Assembly: GCA_947184155.2 (NCBI GenBank)
Contig: CAMXCT020000309.1
Span: forward strand, 62,001 to 126,000
Source: Cladocopium goreaui
Taxonomy: Eukaryota; Sar; Dinophyceae; Suessiales; Symbiodiniaceae
Reading direction: 5' to 3'
Length of the DNA: 64,000 nucleotides
Numbering within the stretch: position 1 is the first letter of the stretch; every line of letters begins with the position of its first letter. Positions 21,331-33,472 of this stretch are shown here, in pieces. The notes under the pieces were generated by a model, which worked only from the letters and a program-made list of their open reading frames with translations, did no database searches and was not told where the DNA came from. Made by a program: the position numbers and the translations under genes.

Positions 21331-23199
21331 GAAAAACTGAGAATGGTGACTCACCCAGGATGGCAAAGCCAAAATGTGTCTCTCTCTGGAAGTAAGTGCG
21401 GAAAAGTATTAAATCAAACATGAAGGCAATATTATATTTGTGTGTAAATCACATGGTTGCATTTGGTTGCATGTATACATGATTTTATGTTTGCACAATC
21501 TTCTTGTTTATGATATGACGACGATGATGACGACAACGAGGATGAGGATGAGGATGAGGATTAGGATGAGGATGGTGATGAGGATGAGGATGATGATGAT
21601 GATGAAGATGATGAAACTTATGAAGATGATGAGTGAATATATAACATGATAACTAGTGGGGTAATCAGTAATAACATGTTGATGACTATTACTATGGCTA
21701 TCAGTGTTACCATATTTCATGAAGACAATGATGATTGTCATCATGGTTGCTATTAACATTCTGACAATGGTGATGTTGCTAACGATATGCCATGAAACGA
21801 CCCTGAGAACAAAGCAAAGGATAGGATATGGACCTATAAACAAATACACATACACGGGTACAATATATATATAATTATATATATAATTATATATAATTAT
21901 ATATATATACACATACATATGTGATATTGATGTCATAAGGATGCCATAAGGCCCTCCCTGTTGCGTTGAACATGGCTTCGCCGGGAGGCCCAAATCTGAT
22001 CCAGCTGTTTCTGTGCCGGACCACAGGGGAATTCTCCTAGCGATTTTTCCAAAAAAATCCCATGAATCCATGTCCCCACTTACAGGCAGAAATGGATGCC
22101 TTGCTGGTCCAGAAAAAGTAAGGAACTTACTAATGCTGACCATCTATGAGCAGTGAAGTATATTGAAGTTCTTACACTTAAAATAACACTTCATCTTGAC
22201 CAAGCAATTCGAAATTCAACCACCCAAACAGGGGATTCATTCCAATAAATCATTCAGCAACGAGAAAGTGGTTGTGCCAATGTGGGTCCATGGAGAGTCC
22301 AAGTCTACCAGCACCTCCCAACTGCCCCCATGGTCACCCGAATTTGCGTGCTTGTATTTTGCATGTTTTTTATTGTGCACTTTCGGCATTGTTCCTTTGT
22401 CATGCAATGCTCTTGCCTGACCGAATGTACTTTATATATATAGATAGATATATTATACAGATATATTATATATATATGTATTATATACACATGTAAATGC
22501 CTATATAATATGTGTATATATTATATATATATATATGTATATGCATGCAAAAGGGAACACATTGTACAAGTCCTGCTTCGACTTGCCAAGAACAGTTCCA
22601 CAAAAACATTCCCAAATGGAAGCAACATCAAAGAAGCACACTTGAAAGCAAACCCAGTAGTGACTTAGTCGAAAACCGGAGGGTTCAATACTACAACAAC
22701 ATCAAAACAAGCTCAATTTGGCAAAAAAAGCAAGTTTGACTCATACTATCTCATGGAAGCAAATCAAGAGCATTCAAATTGACCACCCAAAAGTCCTCGC
22801 TGGCGATTCTGATATGCACCTTGAGGAAGTGGCTGTGCATTGACAAAGACTTATAGGGTGCAAGGGAAACGCGAGGAAAACCCTGATTTTGATCTGCAAA
22901 ATGTCTTACACATGGGTGATGTACCTTGTCTTCTTATGTCTTCTTTGTAGCCCAACCCCTGCGCCGCCTCACCGCCATCATCAAAATGCGAGGGCGAGAT
23001 TGACATTGCGTGGGCCCTCGTTCAGCCGTTCTTTCTCGGAAACGTTTGTCCCAAAAAAGGCTGCAGTAAGCGGATTGTAGCCTCGTGGCATCCTGACAAG
23101 AACTGACAAGTCTTCTGCATGGTTGTCAAAACATGTCAATTGTATTCAGTTTTCTTCCGCTGGGATTATTCCATGTTGTTCCATGTTATTCCATATTAT
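21331..23199. other. Mixed interval with microsatellites and one exon-like island
   Basis: 21520-21640 is a GATGAG/GATGAC simple repeat. 21865-21915, 22430-22490 and 22510-22545 are TATA/AATTATAT tracts. At 21960-22130 the minus strand has an exon-like frame (DSWDFFGKIARRIPLWSGTE). At 22950-23072 the plus strand reads PNPCAASPPSSKCEGEIDIA between TTTGTAG and a GTAAGC donor, while the minus strand reads FFGTNVSEKERLNEGPRNVN. Either could be a real exon. The catalytic barrel expected for the GH2 gene would lie here but was not recognised. Confidence 0.35.
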
Positions 23200-26100
23200 T
23201 CCATGGGCAATCTGTCCCAAGGTTTGCAACTCATGATTCCCGGCTGTTTCACGTCCCACTGGGATCAGATACATCTCGCAGCATGGCCCTGTGGCTGTGG
23301 CAATGATGCGTTGCGCGCTGAAAACCTCAGGTGTCGTTGGCCAAATGGCGCTGGAAGAGTCCTCCATTTGCACATGGAGATTTCCCATTTTATGGGGGTA
23401 CCCTGTTTAATCATCCATGTTCTTTTCGGATTTTCCCTTAAGAAACATTTATATAATTTATAAACCATCCATTTTGGGGATCTCCCATGACTATGGAAAC
23501 CCCCAACGACCTCAACCCATGGCCTGAAGGGCCAGCGGCTGATCACACATCGCCTCGACTTGGACCTCGGCGTCTGGCATAGTCTGACCAGCATTGACAC
23601 CAGGTTTCACCGTGACATCCACGAAGTGTTCAATCTTTAGGGCCATGAAAAGGGGCTTGGAATGGCTTGGAATGTGGGATTGCTGTGTGTTCCAGTTACA
23701 GATAGTTACAGTTATATCATGCGTAGACCACAACAAATCACCATCCTTCTGCTGGTTTCGTGGGCTGCCTGGTCTCCACTCCAAGTTCCAAGTCTTGCCA
23801 TGTCACCAGGACCTCTGTAGCCTCCAACACCTGCAGTTTTCAAGGCAAAAAGACATCGAACTTGAGGATGTATTTCAGGCATGGGTTGCGTTTAGAATGT
23901 CACAATCAAAGATGGCGTCCCGACAGGACAAATGAAAACAGGGTAAATTAAACTAAACTATATTAAACTAAGCTTAGAAGATCTTGGAAGTGTACAACTG
24001 TATAACTGAGAATCCACCCATCAAGTTCCAGCCATGGACTTCCCCCTCATCACTGAGATCAAGGCGGAGATCATGAGTGCTAAGCTGGTTAGAAGGCTTG
24101 AAGTTCACCGTTCCAACAAATGAAATCTTCGAGCATTCATTGAGGGTTTGGCCAGGGCGCAGTGATGTTGAAGCTGGAGATGTGGCACATGGGAAGCTGC
24201 TCAATCCACAGCCCTCCGCGCCAGAGTCCAGTCACGCCGGTATACCTCGCTTGAAGCATGGTGAGGTGGAGGTGCCCTCTGGGAATCAAACGTGGCAAAT
24301 GTGGCAATGGAAAATCCATTAAAAATGGAGGTTAAAAAACGGTTCAAATGGGAACATCATCTATACATGTTTGATTTTCAATTGCTACCTTTGATTACTG
24401 CAGCGTTAGTTCCTCTACAAGTAGATATTAGGGGGTTCCGCTTCCCAAACATGATCGAATCCTGTCGTAAAAAACAAATGAAGCACAGTGAAGTCTCCAA
24501 AGCCAAACAATAGAAAAACTGAAAAACTGTACAAGGAGAGTACCTAAATAAATTTAAATAAATTTGACATCCTTGAAATATAGGAACCCTATGGAACCCC
24601 CCCAAAACCACCCTGAGGTGCCAAATGCCAAGGTGCATAATGGATGCGGGCTTCAAAGACTGTTTGCCACGAGGCTGCCAGCCAGTTAAGCAACAGCCTT
24701 CACCTCGTGGCTGCACTCAGTGCCGTATATTTGGGGCCATCTTGGAACGATTGGAATGTCTGGATTTAGCCTATTCAGCTGATCAAGGCCATCATTTCCC
24801 ATCCTGCTGCCAGGAGTCAAGGGATGGGCGGATGGTCCGTGAATTCACAACCGTCATCAGTGGGATCCCACGCTCGCACCAGCAACCACAGGTTGGTGTC
24901 GCACATCTCACCAAGCTTTGGTAGCCTGGGAAGCTGATGCTGGAGGTTGCTTTTAGTTAGTTGACATGTAAATGAAGAACCAAATGCCTTGAAAAAAGGC
25001 TTGTTTTATTGACATCAGGGCTGATAGTAAATACATAACGCAGGTACTTCCCTTGGAGTTACATGTGTCCGCTATGGTGCTCCTGTGTCTCCGGAAACCC
25101 ACGGAAAACAATAAGATCAGAGAACGGGGAACGGGGTCCCATCTGACGAGATACGGCAAGGTAAAGGGGTCGTAGCCACCCTGATGGATGCCCAAGGGGA
25201 TTCCATTCAAATAGAAGGCCTCGTTGTCACGAGGTCCGGGGACCTAAACCTTGTTACACCCTACACCCAAAAAGCGTTTTGTTTGGCCCAATAAGGCTTA
25301 AGTGCCACTACCAATGCACATAACAGATTCCAAACAAGTGTGGGGGTTTCATATTGATAGTTTTCAGGAGGGTGCCACCACGAACTATCTGCTAGCATCA
25401 GGGAATTGGTTGGGCAGGCTGTCCAAGCAAGCAAACCAGCAAATCCAGCAAACAAATCAAAATATATCAAAATGATACCTGGGGCCTTACAACTATAGCT
25501 GAAACATCAAAACTGCCACAGCGACGTAGCAGCGACATGGTGACATGTTCTTCATCAATGGATTGGTTTAAGGGAAACAAAAACCATGGTTTATTGTAGA
25601 ATCTTGAATTATAATTATAGCTGATATAGAAGTACCCAATTGGTACTTCCAAAATAGAATATTGTAGATATTCCCTTCAACCCAGTGTTTCAAGTTCTTC
25701 CCCGAACGCATCCGAGGTATTCCGAGGTACGCATTCCCAGTCACAGGCGTCGACAGCCAGCTGCAAAGTGCCATCGCACCAAGTTCTATCCAGCTGTAGC
25801 CGCTTTCCTCAGCCCCGGGCCGTGCCCATTGCCACTCCAGTAGGATTATCGTCTAAGGGCAACGAGATTTCAATTCCAGTGACTACATGTGACTACCCTT
25901 GCAATTCCTGACGTAGCCTGATAATCCCTGAGATAATATTATTAGATGTTGATAATTTTTGATATACTGTATATATTTGTGTGATCTTAATTACATTTAA
26001 TTACATCATCATACATCTACATGCCGAAATGCATCACAATACGTGTATAATGTACAACTTAGAAATCTTTTCGCCCACTCCGATGGCCAAGCTTCGGTAC

Positions 26101-26319
26101 CACACTGCTTCCACAGCAGAGATTTTCGTCGCAAGGCCTGGCCCCAGCCGTCACCCGCCCCGTGTTTGATGCAATGTCGATTGATGTGCGTGCAGCGCCT
26201 CGGTAGGATTGGGGCGCAAACGGCACCTGGAGACTTTGCCACTCCTCCGTCAAATCTTGCAACGTCGCCTTGTGACGCAAATGGAGGCACAGTGCCACGA
26301 CTGTGACTGTGGGTGCCAT
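23200..26319 (-). CDS. GH2-type glycoside hydrolase, N-terminal sugar-binding and immunoglobulin-like region
   Basis: Likely an exo-acting beta-glycosidase of family GH2; substrate not determinable. Inferred minus-strand exons: 26268-26199 (TEEWQSLQVPFAPQSYR), 25807-25731 (TLQLAVDACDWEC), 25219-25155 (AFYLNGIPLGIHQGGYDPF), 24925-24852 (TNLWLLVRAWDPTDDG), 24674-24637 (PRGKQSLKPASI), 24245-24161 (MYTGVTGLWRGGLWIEQLP), then 24126 to about 23985 (ISFVGTVNFKPSNQLSTHDL). The order and motifs (VPF..QS, xNGxxxGxHxGGYxPF, DPTD, PRGKQ, SIxYTxxTGxW...WIE) match the GH2 jelly roll. Weaker candidates follow at 23860-23780, 23634-23512 (FVDVTVKPGVNAGQTMPDAE) and 23400-23240. The TIM-barrel and catalytic Glu motifs were not found, so the gene may be partial, decayed or extend beyond 23.2 kb. 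A possible ATG lies at 26319. Some introns appear to use GC donors. Confidence 0.6.
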
Positions 26320-26329
26320 TCAGTTTATG

Positions 26330-26865
26330 GAAGCGAAAACTGAAAAAATGAAAGCGTGGACAAAAGCCATGGAAACAAGTTAAGCATTCACAAAGAATCA
26401 TATCAAAAGAACACACACACACATATCATCGGGCTACATCAGGATGTAGCATATGCACGCATAATATGCATGTAATGCACGATTCAACCAACATTGACAT
26501 TCTTTCGTCATGAATGGTGTCTTCTCTCCATGCCGAGCGAGGCACTGTATCTGCTGCCACCTGTACTTCCCAAGGGCCTGTGCGGGCACGGGCCCAATCG
26601 GGCTCATCATTCAACCTTTAGTAGGACCCAAGAATGGATAGAAAAAAAAGTCAAAAGGGGATTTCCGCATCAACAAAAAAAAGGGATTGACCAGTAGTAC
26701 CCGAGGCGAGGCAAGGCGGTGCCCTAGGGTTATACAGATGTTGTTCACCTATAAAACTTGCATGCGCCGTGCGCCAGCGAGGCACGTTCTTGCCTTGTAT
26801 ATATATATAGTCTGCGCATGACCACGTTGCAATGCAACCCCAAGCGACACTTTGCATTCCAAAGG
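26330..26865. other. Upstream region of the GH2 gene
   Basis: A GC-rich island at 26515-26615 has exon-like frames on the minus strand (for example PIGPVPAQALGKYRWQQIQC), which may be a further 5' exon. The assignment is weak. No promoter motif recognised. Confidence 0.25.
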
Positions 26866-27262
26866 TCGCACTTCACTCTCCACACTCTATACTTCATACT
26901 TCACGCTTTACACTTCATTTCATCTCATCTCATCTCATCAAAGCTCATCTCATCTCTTCGCAAATGTCATCTAAGTTTTTCTCAATTCCCTTCATCTCAT
27001 CTGAGCAATGCTCAAGCTTTAAGTGTTTACACACAGAAGCTTTGACACACAGCACGCTTTTACACACAGCAAACTTTTACACACAAAAGTTTTTACTGAG
27101 TGAGTTTTTACATGTGGACACCCTTACGCCACAGAGAAACTTTCAGACACATAATTTTTTACACACAAGTTTTTACACACAGCAAACGTTTATAAACAGC
27201 ACACTTTTACACACAGAAACCTTTACACAAAGATGTTTTTACGCACAGAAGCTTTTACGCGC
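26866..27262. repeat. Heptamer fragment plus TTTTACACACAG minisatellite
   Basis: 26870-26945 has CTTTACACTT/CTTCACTCTCCACACTC repeats (reverse complement of the 8160-8460 motif) followed by TCATCTCATC. 27020-27262 is a diverged block of the TTTTACACACAGACGC family. Confidence 0.8.
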
Positions 27263-27845
27263 AATGGCACCAGAAATTACAGCTCCAAAACCGGATCTCG
27301 TCGCCGAAGCCAAAAGAAGACCAAAATTGAGAAAAATCTGCTGACAAATCAGCCATTCCAGTAAGATTTACGATGCCCAGCTGCAAAACACATCAGTATA
27401 TAACGCGCACAGCCGCAGCAGCGAGGAACCTTTATGCTCTTACATTGCGATCTGCGGCGCCAAGTGGCAAACCCAATGTATGTCTACGCACATGTGGCAA
27501 CAGAACGTGGCAACATTCGTGCAGCCATTGCACTGCGATCTGCCACCGCAGAGTCCAAAAACTGCGCGCAAACGAACAACTGCACGGTGCAAAACACCCG
27601 TAGGAACCAATCCACGTCAAAACGAACGGCCCTCACCCGTCGCACAAACGAGGTACCCTTTATCGCCGGCGTAAGGCACTTTACACGAAAAAACACAATG
27701 ATCCGGCATCCACCCCAACGCAGGTCCCATGCAACATTCGTGCAGCCATGACATTGCGTTTTGCAACCTTAAGGGTTCCAAAACACCATGCGACTGCAAT
27801 GTGCAGGAACATGCGAAACACATCAAAGCAGCCACTATAGTGCCG
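27263..27845. repeat. Degenerate repeats of about 150-280 bp
   Basis: Related segments with TTGCGATCTGCGGCG / CTGCGATCTGCCACCG / TTGCGTTTTGCAACC and CAACATTCGTGCAGCCAT recur three times between 27440 and 27765. Several short open frames on both strands are shadows of these. No gene recognised. Confidence 0.5.
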
Positions 27846-28175
27846 ACTACTCCACTTCTTCAAGACACCACTTCACTCAGTCACTGACCTTAGTCACCAC
27901 TTCTCTATAAAAGTCATCACTTCCACTTCACAAAGTCACCCCTTCCCAAAGTCACCACTTCAGAAAGTCACCACTTCCCTGAGTCACGACTTCCCTAAAT
28001 CTTCACTTCCCGAAGTCACCACTTCCCTAAATCACCGCTTCCTAAAGTCACCACTTCCCAAAGTCACCACTTCCCTGAGTCATCGCTTCCCAAAGTCACC
28101 ACTTCCCAAAGTCACCACATCCCAAAGTCACCACTTCCCTAAGTCATCACTTCTCTTAGGCACCACTTTTTACTT
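27846..28175. repeat. 16-bp minisatellite, AAAGTCACCACTTCCC
   Basis: About 19 imperfect units with variants TCATCGCTTCCC and TCACGACTTCCC. Ends abruptly before CTTATTTATTCCG. Confidence 0.9.
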
Positions 28176-29244
28176 ATTTATTCCGTAACTCGGAAGGTTG
28201 CTTCCCAACTTCCTTTGAATAGATATGAAATGATATACACTACAGAAAATGATTTTGAGCAACTCAATATGAGTTGGGTGTGACTAAAACAGACTATACC
28301 CTCACCTGGATATTTCAACAGGCATAATGCCGACTAAGGGGACAAACCCAATTTTTTCGCCTACCCTCGTGCTGTAAAATCCACCCCATTATTAATATAG
28401 CTCGATGCTTTTTCCAGAAACCTCCATTTAGTTCGGGGGATTTTCCATACCCCGAAGGACATCAGTGCAGAGTGGCCATTCAGCATCACGCGCTGCGGCT
28501 GCCCAGTTTCAACGCTGGGCGTTGCCGTGGACCACGCGACGGGTGAGGACAAGGGTGACGGCGGGCGAAGCCCCGGTGATGCTGTGAGTGCCAGCGCCCC
28601 GGCATCAATGGTCTGGCGCGATATATGGACAAAGGTTTCACCAAAATTTTGGAGGAAACCTGCCATCTTATTGGGGAGGATATAAATTGCGATTTTAGCA
28701 GCAAATTTAAAGATGGTTTTGGTATGTTTTGGTTGCAACGAAAATGAATGCCGCATTGCGAAGGTGGCATCCCCATTTCCAGATTTGTGGCAGGATGGCC
28801 TCAAGAAGATGCTATACATACAAATCATACAGCGCACATTTTCAAGCAGAATCTTCAACCAAATCCCGTGAGAATCTTTGGCATCCTGCAAATGGCAGTT
28901 GCAACAACACGTGACGGACGGGATGTGGTCGCAGCATTTTTTCACTTCAGCAAGGCTACATTGGGTTTCGCGAGGATCAATCAAGGGCAGCATTCAAGTC
29001 GGCAGAACGCAAGGGAGGGATATGCAAAAATGCAGAGAAGTATCTGCACTGACCCGCGCACAGCCTACAACCATTGTAGACAGGTCATGTTCAACTAGAG
29101 GCTCTTCATGCGCAAAGCGCATTGCCGCTTGCACCTACCCAGATCCAAGTTGTGAAGAAACTCCGCAACCAGAAAAGTTGCGGTCCAAATTGGAACCGTT
29201 CTTGTTGGTGGCTTCGGTTTGAATCGATGTCGACATGTGTCTGT
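28176..29244 (-). other. Exon-like islands, unrecognised
   Basis: Two GC-richer islands. At 28400-28640 the minus strand is open and contains QPQRVMLNGHSALMSFGVWK. At 28880-29010 the minus strand reads ETQCSLAEVKKCCDHIPSVT followed by CCCNCHLQ, and the plus strand is open as well. They may be exons of one minus-strand gene lying downstream of the array-spacer fragment at 29245-29320, but no family is recognised. Confidence 0.3.
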
Positions 29245-29320
29245 CAGTTGATAGCTGGGAGTAGCACCAGTCTAGAGTATACACGGTGAAAATGGGTGAA
29301 AGATTATGAAACATATGATA
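29245..29320. other. Fragment of the array intergenic spacer
   Basis: GGGAGTAGCACCAGTCTAGA followed by GTATAC.GGTGAAAATGG.TGAAAGA..ATGAAACAT matches the spacer found just outside every copy in the 30.4-58.3 kb array (for example 33137-33197). No array exon lies next to it. Confidence 0.6.
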
Positions 29321-29939
29321 CGGGGAAATTACTTGACTTCGAGTGATCCCCACTCTGACAAATTATTCTCTCACAGCTTCTGGCATATCATCTGGAAGTA
29401 TATAAGAGGTCTTCTCTACATTCCTTTTCCCGGATTCGGACAAAAATCACCCTCACTGCGTATTTACAGGACCCCGCCTTTGAAAGTTCAATTGCCCCAA
29501 CAGACCTCAAACATGAGTGAAGAAAATTGTGAATGATTGATTTAGCTGGAGCTGCTGGAGCTACACTATCACACCTTGCATGGTTCCTTTGTTTCTAAGT
29601 AACAACGCAGACTCCATGGCCCGCATCCCAGTTGCTGCTACCAGCTGGAAGCAAACAGTGCCCTTGCGTTTTGAAGTATGGTGAGTTGACCAAAGGACAA
29701 CTGCGTATTCTTGGGGCAATAGCGCGGATCTACCGCCAGAACTAGGTTTTTACGTTTAGCCTTCTATACAGGACCCCGCCTTCTAGTGAAATCCAAATAC
29801 ATCCCTGCCCAGATATTTGTGTCCTTTGGGTTTAAAAGTTCCCCATACATGCATTTTAGAGCGGATCTAAAATGGCAAAAATAATTACATACAAATTTAA
29901 TAAATAAATAAATAAACAAATAAATATATAAAACATATA
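29321..29939. other. Interval without a supportable gene
   Basis: AAATAAATAAATAA simple sequence at 29898-29935. CAGGACCCCGCCTT occurs twice (29469, 29769). No splice-supported frame seen. Confidence 0.4.
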
Positions 29940-30210
29940 ATATACTATGACATTCTATTTGACATTATCTCTGGCATTCTGTCCGGCATTCTGTCTGACA
30001 TTTGATCTGACATATTTTCTGACGTTCTGACATTCTATGTGACATTGTCTCTGGCATTCTGTCCGGCATTCTGTCTGACATTTGATCTGACATATTTTCT
30101 GACGTTCTGACATTCTATCTGACATTGTCTCTGGCATTCTTTCTGGCATTCTATTCTATCTGACATTTTAGCTGACATATTTTCTAACATTCTATCTGGG
30201 ATTCTACTTT
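29940..30210. repeat. 11-bp minisatellite, GGCATTCTGTC / GACATTCTATC
   Basis: About 24 imperfect units. It also contains two longer near-identical blocks (29965-30035 and 30047-30120), giving a higher-order repeat. Confidence 0.9.
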
Positions 30211-30468
30211 CTGGTCTCTGTTCAGGTCCAGGCGTGCTCCACTGCATCCGGAGATTGCGCTTAAATCTAGAGACCCTCACCTGGCAGGTGGGGATCATGA
30301 AACATGATAAAAAAACAACATAAACAAAGGAATACCTGAGGCCACCAACCATGCAGCAATGAATTCTGCTGTGTCAGCTGCATTTCAGCATCTGGCACGA
30401 TCTGCCCACCTACTGAAATAGGCGGCAAATCCTAGAAGCCTTCACGGCTCTCAATTTACCAATTTACC

Positions 30469-32824
30469 CTAGCATTGATATGGCCAGGCAGCGCGCGGTT
30501 TCTCCTCGCCCATGAGGTTCAAGAGAGTCTCCATGTCTGCCTCTGTGTTGCCTGGCTTGGGAACATCGATCACCTTCTTGAGCTGCTCCAAACTCTCGCG
30601 ATTGGCCGCAATTTGATCCAAACTTTCCTTCAAAGGTTTCTGGGCAGTCTCTTCCTCCAATTCCTCCAAGCGGCGAGGGGGAATGCCTGCCACTGGATCA
30701 TAGCCTGGGGAATTCCACAATTTTGCGACCTGCTGTTGAGCCTTGGGTGTCTTCAAGAAATGGCCGTAGCAGCAAGCCGCGTGCACCGCTGCGCCATAGG
30801 GTGCAATTGCGGCTGCGCCGGTAGTGATGGCAGCAATGGAACCGGCGCAAAGTGCATTGATATCCAAAAAGTCCTGAAGAAAAAACACGTGAGGATCTAT
30901 CTGAAGATCTAGGATGACCTTGCAGCATTTCGGGGACTCTTGGACTGCGTCAAGGTCAACAGTGAGCGCTTCAAGTGCAGGGTGTCCATTTGTGTTTTGA
31001 ACATGTTGAACATGACGCACTTCCATGTCAGCAAAGCATGTTTTGCCTATAATTATTCACAAATGCTTGATATTCTAGGTGCAACATGGTGCAACTGCAG
31101 GCCACCTGCTGGCCACCTGCTGGCCCCTGCTGGCTGCCTGCTGCCCAGTCGGTCCTGGCAGTGAAGCACAATGAGATTGATGAAGGTAACAACCTGACCG
31201 ATGTAGGCCACAGCACCACCGATGTCGACGGTGCAAAGTGCTTCTGGGATGCCCTTGAGCACATTCATGGGGACGCGGAAAGTGCTTGCCTTGCACTTGT
31301 TCACATTCACGGCCTTGTTGATGGCAAGTCCCATGTTTGCGATGTTGGCTGCCACCATGCCCACATCCACACCACACTGCACACCGTTGCCGACTGGACC
31401 TTCTCCGATCAACAAACGTCGGCCATCCCGGACGGTCTGATCACCCAGGACGCTGATCTTCGTGGTGGTCAATTGTGGCGGAGTTCCGGTACATGTGGCC
31501 GCACCCAAAGAAGCTCCAGCTGCAATCTCCCCCAATCCTGACACCAAGCCGGTGATGCCTGCAGAGCAAATGGCGTCCACGTTGATGCTCAAGGCACAAT
31601 TGGAAGCTGCCAAGGCCAGCTTGGTAGCAAGGTTTCCAACCCAAGCACCCAGGATGGCACCGTTCACCTGGCAAGCCAACTCAGACTCACCATCACGAGG
31701 TGGAGGGCAAGTGCGAATGATGGCATTGATGTCATCACCCATGCCAACTGCTGAGACAAATGCCTCTAAGATGTTGAAGACACATTCTTGCCTTCCAGCG
31801 AGCAGCCCTTTTGCTTTTGGCGGAATCCTTTCACCTTTCCTGGTTGATGAGCCACATCCGAAAGAAAACAAACAAAAATGGGACCATCAACCCAATTGGT
31901 TTGGATGAAACATCATCAAAAGATGCGAAGCAACCCCCTCCTCCCCCGAAAAAAAATAATGGTCCTTCATGGTCCTTCTATGTCCTTACCCTATTTTTCA
32001 TGGTGACTATTGAAGTTAACTCATTTTCTCGGTGGTATTTGTGTTTCCCTTTCGGACCAGCGTCGGATGGTCGTCAGCGTGTCCAACTTGCGGATGTGGT
32101 GCTTCTCCCACTGGTCCCGCACCTTATGGCCCGCCTTCACCATGGTCTTCATGATCATCTCATCAGCCAACGTCTGGTTCTTCTGTGTGGCCTGGGCAGA
32201 ACATAGGGCGGGTGAAGATGGACAAAAAATCAAAGGAGAAGAATTCAATGAACGCATGACATATTCTGAAATGCAAATTGCCATAAGTGACATGTCGCCT
32301 TAAGAATTAGTACTGTAATTCTCAAGTTCCAGCGGTTCCAGTATATACATCATTAATATGGATGTAAATTAAACGCAGCAGCTCGTGCCTGAATGAGCTT
32401 TTGACTCGTGGTGCGGACGGCAGCGTCCAAATCCAACGCAGACTTTCCTTGCAAGGCCCCAAGGTTGCTGCAGCTGCGGCTGAAGCCATTCGTGGACAGA
32501 GCAAAAATGCCAACACAAACGACCATAGCCTTGGATGGCTGCCATCCAGCAAGCCAATACAAAATAGAACATATATTTGAAAATATTTCTGAATATTCTA
32601 GTAACTTCCCCACTTCTGGTGGATCGACGACCGATGGGGAAAAAAGGTAGAAATAATATAGAGTAAAATAATGTAAAACATAATGGTAACATAATCAGCT
32701 AGTCCATGTCAATCCAAGTAGCAGCTGCCACTGCTAGAACCATCTTCTTCAACAGGGACCGCTTCGTTTGGAACGATTGGTCCTCAACGTCGCTCACAAC
32801 GTTCACCCTGTCGAAATCGGACAT
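30469..32824 (-). CDS. Array gene 1: membrane-anchored C-x24-C repeat protein, five exons
   Basis: Function unknown. Inferred exons, 5' to 3': 32824-32723, 32529-32377, 32191-32058, 31791-31155, 30873-30469. They join in frame to 476 residues. Residues 1-27 are a charged N-terminus (MSDFDRVNVVSDVEDQSFQT, then KRSLLKK). Residues 28-45 form one hydrophobic segment created across exons 1-2 (signal anchor or late signal). Residues 50-130 are polar and probably helical. Residues 131-376 hold six Cys-bounded hydrophobic segments with Cys at 133/158, 170/195, 205/230, 269/296, 316/341 and 351/376. The C-terminus is polar and acidic. Exon 5 begins right after the fifth segment. Donors are read as GC (introns 1, 2), GT (intron 3) and GA (intron 4), all with AG|G acceptors. 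The start is the first ATG after a spliced-leader-like relic. This copy looks intact. Confidence 0.7.
31090..31148 (-). repeat. 11-bp minisatellite in intron 4 of gene 1
   Basis: Four units of CCACCTGCTGG type (one shortened), just inside the inferred GA donor. The coding frame runs on into it for about 35 codons. Unit number differs between gene copies. Confidence 0.85.
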
Positions 32825-32882
32825 GCTGACGGTCAGTGGCTTCCAAGCAGCCAGCAGGACCAAGGGAAAGCGCAAGAGATTT

Positions 32883-32898
32883 CTGAGCTATAATGGCT
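32883..32898 (-). promoter_or_regulatory. Relict spliced-leader-like motif, gene 1
   Basis: Minus strand reads AGCCATTATAGCTCAG, 13 of the 15 core bases of the dinoflagellate spliced leader (AGCCATTTTGGCTCAAG), 58 bases before the ATG. Its final AG is also a plausible trans-splice acceptor. Confidence 0.55.
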
Positions 32899-33472
32899 TT
32901 TGCAAAGTCCCGAGAAATTGCATTGAACTGCATTGCTTGATATTGCTTGATATATTGCTTGATATTGAGATATTGCTTGTGGCCGGAAAAAATTGCAAGA
33001 AATATGACCCCTCTGGTAGATCCCCTACGCACATGCATCATCCAACACGCTGTGATATCTGTCACGTTGGTATGTTGCGAACAGGCACGTCCAAACCCAA
33101 CTCCAAAGCGACAGTTGATTTGAAACGCTAACAGCACTCGGGAGTAGCACCAGTCTCGAGTATACAGGGTGACAGTGGATGAAAGAAAATGAAACATTAT
33201 GAAAAACCATATAGGCCAGCAACATTTTTTTTTGCCAGGGCCTCTCCAGGGTTTGCCCTCATTGTGCCCATGTTCATTCACGGGCTGGCACGCTTCCCAA
33301 ACGTTTGCATGGGGAAAAAAACGACAATGTGAAGATTGATTCCAAGAACCAACCATGCAGCAATGAATTCTGCTGTGTCAGCTGCATTTCAGCATCTGGC
33401 ACGATCTGCCCACCTACTGAAATAGGCGGCAAATCCTAGAAGCCTTCACGGCTCTCAATTTACCAATTTACC
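32899..33472. other. Array spacer between genes 1 and 2
   Basis: Contains ATATTGCTTG direct repeats (32935-32990), a GGAAAAAA block, a conserved block at 33045-33125 and GGGAGTAGCACCAGTCTCGA. Promoter of gene 1 and 3' region of gene 2 must share this stretch. Frames in the conserved block differ between copies by 1- and 13-bp gaps, so it is not coding. It is nearly identical to the spacer after gene 3 (38892-39465). Confidence 0.6.

Noticed and set aside
32784-33356. 190-codon minus-strand frame over exon 1 and the spacer, repeated at 38777-39349
   Set aside because: It is in a different frame from the inferred exon 1, and is broken by 1- and 13-bp gaps in the other copies.
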